Made by a program: the position numbers and the translations under genes | Part shown: in pieces, positions 8,692 to 17,138 of the stretch | Layout of the letters: every line of letters starts with the position of its first letter | Numbering within the stretch: the first letter of the stretch is position 1 | NCBI GenBank assembly: GCA_902536765.1 | Contig: CACAYM010000003.1 | Location: 77,501-141,500 of the forward strand | Length of the DNA stretch: 64,000 bases | From: an uncultured Pelagibacteraceae bacterium | GTDB taxonomy: Bacteria > Pseudomonadota > Alphaproteobacteria > Pelagibacterales > Pelagibacteraceae | Direction: 5' to 3' | The notes under the pieces: model-generated | Told to the model about the DNA's origin: nothing | The model's database searches: none | The model's input: the letters and a program-made list of their open reading frames with translations, nothing else

Positions 8692-9644
8692 TGTCCCAAT
8701 TAACGAGTTACAAGCATTTTAAAATTGATCCACAGCAACAAACTATTAACTTAGAAATTGATTTTTCAAAATTTTTAGGTTTGCAAAATATGACAAAGTT
8801 TATACTCAAACCAAGATCTTTAGTTTTAAAACGAGTTGATAAAGAAAAATATCAAAGCCTACTTAATCATGCTCGAAAAAAACTAGCATCTGAAATTAAA
8901 CCTTCAGGAAGAGAATACTATAAGAAATGGGAAGATGGCTGGGGAGAAAACCTATCTGAATTTTGTAGTACTGGTAAAATAGAGAGCTTATACCCTTACT
9001 ATATTAATAATAATAAATATTTTAGATTTTCAAATAGCTACTTTACTTCTGAAAATATTTTTTTTGAAGTCGACTTTGCAAAAACCGTGATTAATTATTT
9101 TTTTGATAAGTATCTTGCAAAATCAAGCAATATACTTGATGTTGGAAGTGGAAGTAACCATTACGTTATTGATTTAAGCCTACAATATCAAAATAATAAC
9201 TTTTTTGCGTTAGATTGGTCAAGAAATTCATATAAAATTATTGAAGAAGCAAATAAAAGATTTTCAATTAATATAAAGCCATTTCATTTCGATATGTTTA
9301 AGCCTTTCGAACAAAACTTTAAAATAAGAAATTCTTCATCAGTCTACACTATTGGCTCTCTAGAGCAATTAGGTAGTTCTTACAAAAACATGTTGTCTTG
9401 GTTTTTGAAAAATAATTTTGACTGGATTATGAATATAGAACCAATTTATGAATTCTATGATATTAATGATCCTTTTGACTCAGTCGCTGCCGAATATATA
9501 AAGAAACGTAATTGGTTAAAAGGTTATTATAGTTCTTTGTTAAACTTAGAAAAAGCAGGAGATATCGAAATTCTTGAAAGATTAAGATTATTCGGATCTT
9601 TATATCATGAAACATATAATTTTATTATTTGGCGAAAGGTGTAA
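8691..9644 (+). CDS. SAM-dependent methyltransferase-like protein
   Basis: A 317-aa protein with a class I SAM-binding motif NILDVGSGSNHYV at about residue 146 and FFALDWS at about 171, which resembles the strand-2 acidic motif. The first 130 residues have no fold I recognise and may bind the substrate. Gene start and stop overlap the neighbours (start 8691 shares a base with the E1 beta stop; stop TAA shares a base with the next ATG), so it is part of one translation-coupled operon with gmhA and E1. The target is unknown; a sugar made by this operon is the simplest idea. Confidence 0.6.
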   Translation: MSQLTSYKHFKIDPQQQTINLEIDFSKFLGLQNMTKFILKPRSLVLKRVDKEKYQSLLNHARKKLASEIKPSGREYYKKWEDGWGENLSEFCSTGKIESLYPYYINNNKYFRFSNSYFTSENIFFEVDFAKTVINYFFDKYLAKSSNILDVGSGSNHYVIDLSLQYQNNNFFALDWSRNSYKIIEEANKRFSINIKPFHFDMFKPFEQNFKIRNSSSVYTIGSLEQLGSSYKNMLSWFLKNNFDWIMNIEPIYEFYDINDPFDSVAAEYIKKRNWLKGYYSSLLNLEKAGDIEILERLRLFGSLYHETYNFIIWRKV

Positions 9645-10423
9645 TGTCTGGATTTGATTTGTTAAATGCTAAATGTTTGATCTCAGGCACATCATCTGGG
9701 ATTGGAAAGTTTCTAATTCAAAAATTACCTCATGCTGAAAGTTTTGACAGATCTGCTCCAATTTCTAAATATAAGAAAAATACATATGACTTAATTATCC
9801 ATTGTGCTTACGACGCTGGTTCTCTTCGAGGACATAAAAACATATATGAACAAACAAAATCCAATATAAACCTGGTTGAGGAGCTATGTGATATAAATAC
9901 TAAAGTATTTATTTTTTTTTCATCTATCGATGTTTATCCAAAAGAAGCCTCAGGAAATTTATTAGACTTTGAATTAGGGTCGGGAGAATTACTAAATAGA
10001 CATGCTTTTTTTAAAATAGTTGGTGAGTCTATTGTTGTTTCAAAAGTTAAAAATCATATTATCTTGCGTCCATCATTAATGATAGGGAAGAATGCAAGAG
10101 TGAGCACTCTTGTCAACATTGTGAAGGGTAATAAAGGTCCTTTTACTCTAACAAAGAACTCGAGATTTAATGTTATTACTCATGATCAAGTATTATTTTG
10201 CATTCAAGCAGCGTTAAAAGTAAATAAAAAAGGGATTGTTAATTTATGTTCTGGTCTTGAATTTTCATTAGAAGATGTGGCCAATTACGTAAATAATAAA
10301 AATATTACGTGGGGGAAATATAAATATATAACACCAAAGATTGAAAATTCAAATGCAATACAGTTCTATGGAGCCGATGATATTAAAATGAGTGAATTAA
10401 TTTCTACAATTAAAGATTGGTAG
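9644..10423 (+). CDS. NAD(P)-binding SDR-like protein with altered active site
   Basis: About 259 aa with an N-terminal SGTSSGIGKF nucleotide-binding loop (residues about 14-23), FFSSIDVYP for strand 5 and an RPSLMIGK segment near 142 as in NAD-dependent epimerases. At the YxxxK position the sequence reads H-A-F-F-K, so His replaces the usual catalytic Tyr. Start is ATG 9644 in a TAATG overlap; an in-frame TTG at 9629 overlaps the upstream gene and is less likely. It ends the compact block beginning at 5202 and is followed by a 121-base gap. It may be an epimerase, a reductase or a non-catalytic sugar-nucleotide binder. Confidence 0.65.
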   Translation: MSGFDLLNAKCLISGTSSGIGKFLIQKLPHAESFDRSAPISKYKKNTYDLIIHCAYDAGSLRGHKNIYEQTKSNINLVEELCDINTKVFIFFSSIDVYPKEASGNLLDFELGSGELLNRHAFFKIVGESIVVSKVKNHIILRPSLMIGKNARVSTLVNIVKGNKGPFTLTKNSRFNVITHDQVLFCIQAALKVNKKGIVNLCSGLEFSLEDVANYVNNKNITWGKYKYITPKIENSNAIQFYGADDIKMSELISTIKDW

Positions 10424-10544
10424 TTGATATATTGTAAATTAAGTACTTAGACTAAACTATAAACATTCACATCTAGCTTAATTTATTTATTTAAAATTTT
10501 TAAAAAATCATTTATTAATAAAAATAACAATAAAATATAAAATT
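10424..10544 (+). other. Intergenic gap between operon blocks
   Basis: This 121-base gap is long for the window. It is very AT-rich. A TATAAA at 10458-10463 could be a -10 element, but I see no convincing -35 at 17 bases. No hairpin with a U-tract and no small gene could be supported. Confidence 0.3.
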
Positions 10545-11480
10545 ATGCTTAGAGCTTCAGATTACAGTCTTTTACAAAAAATATATTCTAAAAGTGAAAA
10601 AAAAATATCAAAAGATAAAAATCATAAAAAAACCAAAGTTCTTAGTAAAGATAAAATTAATCTTAATAATCTAAACCAAAATGGTTTCTGCATTTTAAGA
10701 GGAGTTTTTTCAAAAAAATATATTGATAATCATCGGTTAGAATTTCAAAATCAAATTGAATTGTTAGAAAATATATCAATTCCAAGAGATTTAACTAAGC
10801 AAACTAAAAAAAAAGATGATATTTTTCTTCCAAAATTAGAAAAAAAATTATTTGATTTAGGTGAAAAAAAGTTCAAAAAATATACTGATAGTGTAAAAAT
10901 TAGAGATCCGCTTATTAATCTACCGAAAATTTTAGATATAGTTCTTAATGAAAGAATTATTTCAATTTGTTCAAATTATTTTGGCTTCAAACCTTATCTA
11001 ACATTTATAAAGTGTGTTAAGTCCTATGCAAATAAATTAAATGATCACGACACACAACACTTTCACATAGACGAAAGTGCAATTAAATTACTCAAGGTTT
11101 TTGTATATTTAAATGACGTTAACTCGAAAAATGATGGACCCTTTTACTATATTAAAAAATCTTTTTTAGATGCAAAAAAAAAATGGGGTTTAAAACTTAG
11201 ATGGGATGAAAAATATTTAAAATCAATTTATGGTAAAAAAAATTTTATTCCAATTTTGGCAAAAAGAGGAGATGTTATAATAGCTAACACTATTGCATTC
11301 CACAAAGGCTTAAAACCACTAAAAAAAAATAGAAATATTTTAATTTTAAATTATGGACTCCATATGGATTATTCACTTAACAATAAACCAGACATTAAGG
11401 CTAGAATATTAAAAAAAGATTATAATTTACAAACAAAAAAAAATCGTACAGTTTTAGATCTGCTAGAAAAAGTTAATTAA
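10545..11480 (+). CDS. Phytanoyl-CoA dioxygenase family oxygenase
   Basis: A 311-aa Fe(II)/2-oxoglutarate oxygenase of the PhyH family. The iron triad appears as H-x-D in QHFHIDESA (about residue 176-178) and a distal His in NTIAFHKG (about 250), with Arg in KKNRNILILNYG likely binding 2-oxoglutarate. PhyH members hydroxylate small molecules, lipids and sometimes sugars. Its location between sugar-nucleotide SDRs suggests oxidation of a sugar or lipid carrier, but the substrate is unknown. It is transcribed apart from its neighbours, with gaps of 121 and 90 bases. Lys content is much higher than in the flanking cassette, so it may be a separate insertion. Confidence 0.72.
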   Translation: MLRASDYSLLQKIYSKSEKKISKDKNHKKTKVLSKDKINLNNLNQNGFCILRGVFSKKYIDNHRLEFQNQIELLENISIPRDLTKQTKKKDDIFLPKLEKKLFDLGEKKFKKYTDSVKIRDPLINLPKILDIVLNERIISICSNYFGFKPYLTFIKCVKSYANKLNDHDTQHFHIDESAIKLLKVFVYLNDVNSKNDGPFYYIKKSFLDAKKKWGLKLRWDEKYLKSIYGKKNFIPILAKRGDVIIANTIAFHKGLKPLKKNRNILILNYGLHMDYSLNNKPDIKARILKKDYNLQTKKNRTVLDLLEKVN

Positions 11481-11504
11481 CAAATAAAAAAACATTATAA
11501 AACC

Positions 11505-11534
11505 TTGACAAAGAAACTTTTGCCTTTTTTTAAA
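11505..11534 (+). promoter_or_regulatory. Candidate promoter for heptose SDR/kinase operon
   Basis: A perfect TTGACA occurs at 11505-11510. With an 18-base spacer it is followed by TTTAAA at 11529-11534, a 4-of-6 match to the -10 consensus. It lies about 37-66 bases upstream of ATG 11571, inside a 90-base gap, so it is well placed to drive the 11571-18312 run. Confidence 0.42.
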
Positions 11535-11570
11535 CGAATTTTTTTGAAAAAATATTTATAGGTTTTAATT

Positions 11571-12557
11571 ATGCTTAATCAAAACATTAAAAACTACTTC
11601 AAACAAAAAAATTGTTTGGTTACTGGTGGCACAGGGATGATAGGAAGAGAAATATCAAAAATTTTGGTAAATTTTGGTGCAAATGTTAAAGCAATCTCTT
11701 TAGATAAAATAAAAATTCATGACAAAGTTGATCATGTTTATGGTGATTTGACCAGTCTTGAATTTTGCAAAGATCAAACAAAAGATATGGATTGCGTTTT
11801 TCATGTTGCTGGTATTAAAGGATCTGTCAAAGTAACAATCGAAAAACCAGCAAGTTTTTTCGTACCTTTATTAATGTTTAATACAAATGTCTTAGAAGCT
11901 TCTAGAATTAACAAGGTAAAAAAATTAGTTTATACTAGTTCAATTGGAGCTTACTCAAATAATGAAGTATTTGTTGAGAGTGATGATAATGATCAAGGTC
12001 CACCTATGGACATGTATCCAGGTTGGGCCAAAAGAATGGCAGAAATGCAAATCAAAGCATATCAAGCTCAATACAATTTAGAAGATTATTCTATTGTTAG
12101 ACCTTGCAATGTGTATGGTCCTGGAGATAATTTTGATCCTGAAAATGCAATGGTAATACCTAGTTTAATGTTCAGAATAAGATCTGGAGAAGATCCAATG
12201 CGTATTTGGGGTGATGGTTCAGCTATAAGAGATTTTGCTTTTGCAAGGGATGTTGCAGAAGGAACAATCCAAGCTTTATTCCATGGTACAAGAGGTAAAT
12301 ACTTGAATCTTGGTAGTGGAAAAGCAGTTACGATAAAAGAACTTGTAGAAACTCTTAATTCATTTTTAAAATTTAAATATGAATTTGACACATCTAAATC
12401 TTCGGGTTGGCCAAAAAGACTTATGGATATATCTCTTGCAAGAGAAATGATAGGTTATAATCCAAGTACATCGCTAAAAGATGGTCTATTAGAAACTTGG
12501 AATTGGTTCTTGGATAATGAAGGTGAGCACAAACTAAAAAAAAATTATTTTAAATAA
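11571..12557 (+). CDS. NAD-dependent epimerase/dehydratase (GDP-sugar epimerase/reductase type)
   Basis: A 328-aa extended SDR with TGGTGMIG (about 18-25) for cofactor binding, YTSSIGAYS (about 122) and VRPCNVYGPGDNFDPENA near 176-193, a stretch shared with GDP-L-fucose synthase-like proteins. The catalytic YxxxK is altered: the segment reads M-Y-P-G-W-A-K, which puts Pro where Tyr is expected with a Tyr one residue earlier. It overlaps the next gene, a GDP-mannose dehydratase-like SDR, by one base. Together with 12557 and 13569 it looks like a dehydratase plus epimerase/reductase set acting on GDP-heptose. Confidence 0.75.
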   Translation: MLNQNIKNYFKQKNCLVTGGTGMIGREISKILVNFGANVKAISLDKIKIHDKVDHVYGDLTSLEFCKDQTKDMDCVFHVAGIKGSVKVTIEKPASFFVPLLMFNTNVLEASRINKVKKLVYTSSIGAYSNNEVFVESDDNDQGPPMDMYPGWAKRMAEMQIKAYQAQYNLEDYSIVRPCNVYGPGDNFDPENAMVIPSLMFRIRSGEDPMRIWGDGSAIRDFAFARDVAEGTIQALFHGTRGKYLNLGSGKAVTIKELVETLNSFLKFKYEFDTSKSSGWPKRLMDISLAREMIGYNPSTSLKDGLLETWNWFLDNEGEHKLKKNYFK

Positions 12558-13579
12558 TGAAAAAAAACAAAATAGCATTTATTACAGGAATTACTGGTAT
12601 GGTTGGATCACATTTAGCTGACTATTTAGTTCAAAATACTGACTGGGATGTATACGGCTTAATAAGATGGAGAAGCTCTCTTGATAATATATCACATCTT
12701 CTTAAGGATATTAATGAAAATAAAAAAATTAAATTAGTTTACGGTGACTTGAGAGATAGTACGTCAATTGACAAAGCTATAGAAAAAGCGAGACCTGATT
12801 ACTTTTTCCATCTTGCCGCTCAGTCTTTTCCCAAAACAAGTTTTGACTCCCCTTTAGATACAATGGATACTAATATTCAGGGAACCAATAGAGTTTTGGA
12901 ATCTTTAAGAAAATATGCTCCCAAAGCCTATATACATGTATGTTCCTCATCAGAGGTTTTTGGTCGAGTTACTAAAAATAAATTACCAATTGATGAAGAA
13001 TGTACTTTTCATCCAGCCTCTCCATATGCAATATCAAAAGTTGGAACTGATCTTATAGGCCGCTTTTATGCTGAAGCTTACAAAATGAATGTAATGATCA
13101 CTAGAATGTTTACCCACACTGGCCCCAGAAGGGGCGATGTGTTTGCAGAATCATCCTTTGCTAAACAAATAGCTTTGGCAGAAGCAGGATATACAAAGCC
13201 AGTAATAAAAGTAGGAAATCTAAAAAGTTTGAGAACAGTTGCAGATGTAAGGGATGCTGTAAGGGCATATTTTATGTTGTTGACAATAAATCCAATAGCT
13301 GGTGAATATTATAATATTGGCGGATCCCATAGTTTGGAGATAGGAGAACTTCTAAATTATCTTATATCCATTTCATCAATAAAGTCTGATTTAAAAATTC
13401 AAGTAGATGAGACAAGATTACGGCCGATTGATGCTGATCTTCAAATACCTAACACAAAAAAATTTCAAGATCATACTGGCTGGAAGCCAGAAATACCATT
13501 TGAAAAATCAATGCTAGATCTTCTTAACTATTGGCGAAAAAAAGTAAAAACTGAGGGTAATAACTTTCTTGATAGATAA
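12557..13579 (+). CDS. GDP-mannose/GDP-heptose 4,6-dehydratase-like SDR
   Basis: A 340-aa extended SDR. TGITGMVGSHLADYL (about 10-24) binds NADP, SSSEVFG carries the active-site Ser/Glu and S-P-Y-A-I-S-K the YxxxK pair. FTHTGPRRGDVFAESSFAKQ corresponds to the GDP-mannose dehydratase [13 protein letters not shown] region. Since the neighbours encode GDP-heptose synthesis (GmhA, HddA, HddC-GmhB) and a second, more canonical GDP-mannose dehydratase exists at 33870, this copy may use GDP-D-glycero-D-manno-heptose like DmhA of Yersinia and its Campylobacter counterpart. It could also be a GDP-4-keto-6-deoxymannose reductase (Rmd-like). Confidence 0.8.
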   Translation: MKKNKIAFITGITGMVGSHLADYLVQNTDWDVYGLIRWRSSLDNISHLLKDINENKKIKLVYGDLRDSTSIDKAIEKARPDYFFHLAAQSFPKTSFDSPLDTMDTNIQGTNRVLESLRKYAPKAYIHVCSSSEVFGRVTKNKLPIDEECTFHPASPYAISKVGTDLIGRFYAEAYKMNVMITRMFTHTGPRRGDVFAESSFAKQIALAEAGYTKPVIKVGNLKSLRTVADVRDAVRAYFMLLTINPIAGEYYNIGGSHSLEIGELLNYLISISSIKSDLKIQVDETRLRPIDADLQIPNTKKFQDHTGWKPEIPFEKSMLDLLNYWRKKVKTEGNNFLDR

Positions 13580-14570
13580 AAATTTTTATAAAGGGAAAAA
13601 TATTTTAGTTGCTGGTGCTTCTGGTTTTATTGGAACTCATCTTACTAAAAAATTAAGTGATTATAATGCAAAAATAGTTGGATCATATCTAAATCATTCT
13701 CCTAAACTTAAACTGCCAAACGTAAAATTTATAAAAGCTGATTTTACGAATTATAAAGAGTGTTTAGCTGCTACGAAAAATATTGATTTTGTTTTTATGG
13801 TTGCTGCTAACAGTTCTGGTGCAGCTGTGATAGAGAAAACTCCATTAGCTCATCTAACACCTAACATTGTAATGAATTCACAGATATTAGCTGCAGCATA
13901 CGAAAATAAAGTTTCAAAATTTTGTTTTATAAGTAGTAACACTGTTTATCCTGTTACAGATTTTCCTGTAAAAGAAGACGACATTAATTACAATTTTTTT
14001 TCTAAATATTTTATTGTTGGATGGATGAAATTGTTTTCAGAAATTATGAATAAAATGTACGCCAAGCATATTAAAATTCCGATGAAAACTTTAGTGGTAA
14101 GGCCTGGAAATCTTTATGGACCCTATGACAAGTTTAGATGGAATGAGTCGAAAGTTATTGCAGCCTTAATTAGAAAGAGTATTGAAAGACATGATCCACT
14201 TATAGTATGGGGAGATGGCAATGATTTAAAAGATTTTTTATATATCGATGATTTTATTTTAGGATTATTAATGGCATTCGAAAAATTTGATGATTTCGAT
14301 ACAATCAATATCGCCTCAAGTATTCCAGTCACTATTAAAGAGGTTCTAGGAACAATTTTAAAAGAAGAGAATTATCAATCAGCTAAATTAAAGTATGATT
14401 GTTCTAAGCCAACTATGTTACCAAAACGACTTATTAATACAGATAAAATTAGAAAAAAATGTAATTGGAAACCCCAAATTACCTTGAGCGAGGGTTTAAA
14501 ATTGACTATTGACTGGTATAAAAAATTTTACAAAAACACTACGCCTGAAAAAAAATATGGTAATTTCTAG
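13569..14570 (+). CDS. NAD-dependent epimerase/reductase (GDP-L-fucose synthase-like)
   Basis: A 333-aa extended SDR starting at TTG 13569, overlapping the dehydratase-like gene by 11 bases. AGASGFIGTHL (about 15-25) is the cofactor loop and FISSNTVYP (about 118) and RPGNLYGPYDKF (about 177) match GDP-fucose synthase relatives. The position of the catalytic Tyr reads V-G-W-M-K, so the canonical Tyr is missing; a Tyr lies three residues before the Val. It forms a tandem with the paralogue at 11571. Likely role: epimerisation or reduction of a 4-keto GDP-sugar. The missing Tyr makes the exact chemistry uncertain. Confidence 0.74.
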   Translation: MIDKNFYKGKNILVAGASGFIGTHLTKKLSDYNAKIVGSYLNHSPKLKLPNVKFIKADFTNYKECLAATKNIDFVFMVAANSSGAAVIEKTPLAHLTPNIVMNSQILAAAYENKVSKFCFISSNTVYPVTDFPVKEDDINYNFFSKYFIVGWMKLFSEIMNKMYAKHIKIPMKTLVVRPGNLYGPYDKFRWNESKVIAALIRKSIERHDPLIVWGDGNDLKDFLYIDDFILGLLMAFEKFDDFDTINIASSIPVTIKEVLGTILKEENYQSAKLKYDCSKPTMLPKRLINTDKIRKKCNWKPQITLSEGLKLTIDWYKKFYKNTTPEKKYGNF

Positions 14571-15546
14571 AACACCATTACGAATATCTTTTTTTGGGGG
14601 AGGAACAGATTATCCTGTTTGGTATGAAAAAAATGGGGGCATGACCTTAAGTGCAACTATTAACAAATATGCATATATTACAGTTAGAGAATTGCCACCG
14701 TTTTTTGAATACAAGCACGTAATTCAATATTATTTGAAAGAACAAGTTAATTCCTTGGAGGAAATTAAGCATCCAGTTGTTAGAGAGGCCGCTAAGTTAT
14801 TAAATATAAAAATGGGCATAGAAATGGTATACAACGCTGACTTGCCAGCAAGATCTGGATTAGGTTCTAGCTCTACATTTACAGTTGGATTTCTTAATGC
14901 TCTATATGCTGTCAAAAATCAAAAAATAACCAAAAGGAAACTTGCCTTAGATGCAATAAATCTTGAACAAAATATTATTGGTGAAGCAGTAGGCTCTCAA
15001 GATCAAACCATGGCAGCATTTGGAGGTTTCAAAATAATAAAATTTAATAAATATAAAACTTTTCAGGTCAAAGATGTTTTGATAAAAAAAGCAAGACTCC
15101 AATCTCTTGAAGAAAATCTATTGTTATGTTTCACAGGTTTCTCTAGAACTGCAGAAAAAATAGCGAAATTTCAAATTGAATCTACACCAAAAAAAGAGAA
15201 AGAATTAAAAAAAATGATGGAAATCGTAAATAAAGCAAAGGATATTATCATTAATAGCAAAATTTCATTAGATGAGTTTGGAAAACTTTTAAATGAACAG
15301 TGGTATTTAAAAAAAAATTTAACTAGACATATATCCAATCAAGCCATTGATGATATTTATAACACTGCAATCAAAGCGGGGGCGATAGGTGGAAAACTTC
15401 TCGGTGCGGGGGGTGGAGGTTTTATGTTATTTTATGCAAAAAAAGAAAATCACGAAAAAATTAAAAAAAGCCTAAAAAATAAGCTTTTTGTACCATTTAA
15501 ATTTGAAAAAACTGGTTCACAAATAATATATTTTTCTAATGAATAA
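14557..15546 (+). CDS. hddA: D-glycero-alpha-D-manno-heptose 7-phosphate kinase (GHMP family)
   Basis: This enzyme phosphorylates C1 of D-glycero-D-manno-heptose 7-phosphate to give the alpha-1,7-bisphosphate of the GDP-heptose route. The N-terminus has the typical RTPLRISFFGGGTDYP, the GHMP ATP loop DLPARSGLGSSSTF lies near residue 95-108, and the C-terminal GAIGGKLLGAGGGGF near 278-292. I chose ATG 14557 (329 aa), just ahead of the conserved start of the family; an upstream ATG at 14509 overlaps the previous gene by 62 bases. It overlaps that gene by 14 bases even so, indicating coupling. Confidence 0.9.
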   Translation: MVISRTPLRISFFGGGTDYPVWYEKNGGMTLSATINKYAYITVRELPPFFEYKHVIQYYLKEQVNSLEEIKHPVVREAAKLLNIKMGIEMVYNADLPARSGLGSSSTFTVGFLNALYAVKNQKITKRKLALDAINLEQNIIGEAVGSQDQTMAAFGGFKIIKFNKYKTFQVKDVLIKKARLQSLEENLLLCFTGFSRTAEKIAKFQIESTPKKEKELKKMMEIVNKAKDIIINSKISLDEFGKLLNEQWYLKKNLTRHISNQAIDDIYNTAIKAGAIGGKLLGAGGGGFMLFYAKKENHEKIKKSLKNKLFVPFKFEKTGSQIIYFSNE

Positions 15547-15599
15547 TTTTTTGGTTTATCAATATAAAATAAAGATAATTTCTAAGATATTATAGTTTA

Positions 15600-17138
15600 A
15601 TGAATAAAAATCCAATATTATCTATTGTAACTACTAATAAGAATGATCAATATCATGAAAATCAATTACAAAGAACCAAATTCATTTTAAAATATTTAAC
15701 ATATTCGTTAAAAAAAATGAATGCTGTTCATAAAGTTGAGTACTTGGTTGTTGATTGGGGATCAGAGGAACCTTTATCAAATTATTTTTATAAGGAGATT
15801 TCTGAGTGCTCTGCTATTAAGTTTATAAATGTACCAAAAGAAGAAACAACAAAATGTGAACTGAGCTTTGATTATTCTAAGGCAATAAATATAGGTATAG
15901 ATAACAGCTCTGGTGATAATGTAATGTTGACGGGATCAGATGCTTTTTTTCCTCTCTCAATTTTTAATAATCTTTTGTCTCTTTTAGAAAAACCAGAATT
16001 ATTTGGACTTGGGGGGGACGAATACAAACTTGTGCCTAGAAAGTTTCTTCTGGATGATTTTTTCATTTATGAAAAAAATATGGAAAAAGTAGACCAATAT
16101 TTTCAAAGTTTAAACCATTCAGCCATACCGCATCCCAATGTTCCTTTAAATGGTGGAGGTGGAGCTGGTGGAAATCTTCTTAAAAAAAAACAATGGATAC
16201 AAATTGGTGGAGTTAAAGATACAATAAAACACAATAGAGGACAGGATATTATTAATATGCATGAAACTACAAAGTTTTGTAGACATATAGATACTGCTAC
16301 ATTTGGTTCTTTTATTTTAAAATTGCCAAGAACAACCTCCGGTTTTCGCAAGACACAAGTAATAAATGAAAAAAAAGAGCTAGACTTTTTAACGTTTGAG
16401 AAAAATGAAAATTTAATTAATGCGAACAAAATTGAGATAATTAGTAGCTTGAACCTCCCCCCAAAAAAAAAAGAATTTGAATTTAAAAAAATTTCAAAAA
16501 AAAAAGAAATAGTTTCAAATAAAGAGATTTTTAAAACCATATTAGATTGTATTTCGTTAACACAATTTTCAAATATAAGTTTAAATAGTCATGATATTGA
16601 GTTTATTTTAAAAACAAAAAGAATTATTAGTACAGAAAAAGTGAAAAATATTATTTTTGATGAGTATCAAGCGATTAGATTTATTTTATATTTAGCAAGA
16701 AGTATACCAGACTTAAAATTTATAATTTTTGTAGACCCTGCAAATAATAACCCAATGAATATTCTTAAATTACGCGCTTTGCTTACAAGTACCATTAATC
16801 GAAAAGTTTCTAAATATTTTGGACATATAAAAGTTATAAGTTTTGAGCAAAACTTCCTCAAATATCTGAATAAAAATCAAGATGTGTGTATTATTCAGGA
16901 TTTTTCCTTTGGAAATAATTCAAGTTTTAAAAAAGAATTTAGCTCTGTTAAAATTAATTCTTATCGAACAAAGATAGGCAATACAAAATCAGTAGAATAC
17001 GTCACTGAGAGTGAGTCTGATATTTTATATGATAATTCCAAAATACTTAGATCAGAGATTTTAATTAATTTCTTAATTTATGTTTTAAAAAGTTTACGAA
17101 AATTTAAAAGGATTTTCATATTTGAAAAAAATAAATAA
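15600..17138 (+). CDS. Large two-domain protein with N-terminal GT-A glycosyltransferase-like fold
   Basis: The 512-aa product begins with LSIVTTNKND and contains VEYLVVDWGSEEPLS (about 48-62) and DNVMLTGSDAFFP (about 105), in the manner of family 2 glycosyltransferases. A Gly-rich stretch GGGGAGGNLLKKKQW (about 186-200) with a following GQD segment fits the acceptor side of such enzymes. From about residue 290 a second region of some 220 residues has no motif I recognise; it includes KNIIFDEYQAIRFILYLAR and may be a separate alpha/beta domain. It sits between hddA and hddC-gmhB, so it may transfer the heptose made by this operon. Confidence 0.6.
   Translation: MNKNPILSIVTTNKNDQYHENQLQRTKFILKYLTYSLKKMNAVHKVEYLVVDWGSEEPLSNYFYKEISECSAIKFINVPKEETTKCELSFDYSKAINIGIDNSSGDNVMLTGSDAFFPLSIFNNLLSLLEKPELFGLGGDEYKLVPRKFLLDDFFIYEKNMEKVDQYFQSLNHSAIPHPNVPLNGGGGAGGNLLKKKQWIQIGGVKDTIKHNRGQDIINMHETTKFCRHIDTATFGSFILKLPRTTSGFRKTQVINEKKELDFLTFEKNENLINANKIEIISSLNLPPKKKEFEFKKISKKKEIVSNKEIFKTILDCISLTQFSNISLNSHDIEFILKTKRIISTEKVKNIIFDEYQAIRFILYLARSIPDLKFIIFVDPANNNPMNILKLRALLTSTINRKVSKYFGHIKVISFEQNFLKYLNKNQDVCIIQDFSFGNNSSFKKEFSSVKINSYRTKIGNTKSVEYVTESESDILYDNSKILRSEILINFLIYVLKSLRKFKRIFIFEKNK

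Noticed and set aside
12086..12391. 101-codon open frame antisense to the SDR gene at 11571
   Set aside because: Antisense to a conserved gene with clear SDR motifs; no support as a gene.
16103..16540. 145-codon open frame antisense to the gene at 15600
   Set aside because: Rich in Phe and Ser as expected from the complement of Lys/Glu codons, with no recognisable domain; treated as a shadow.
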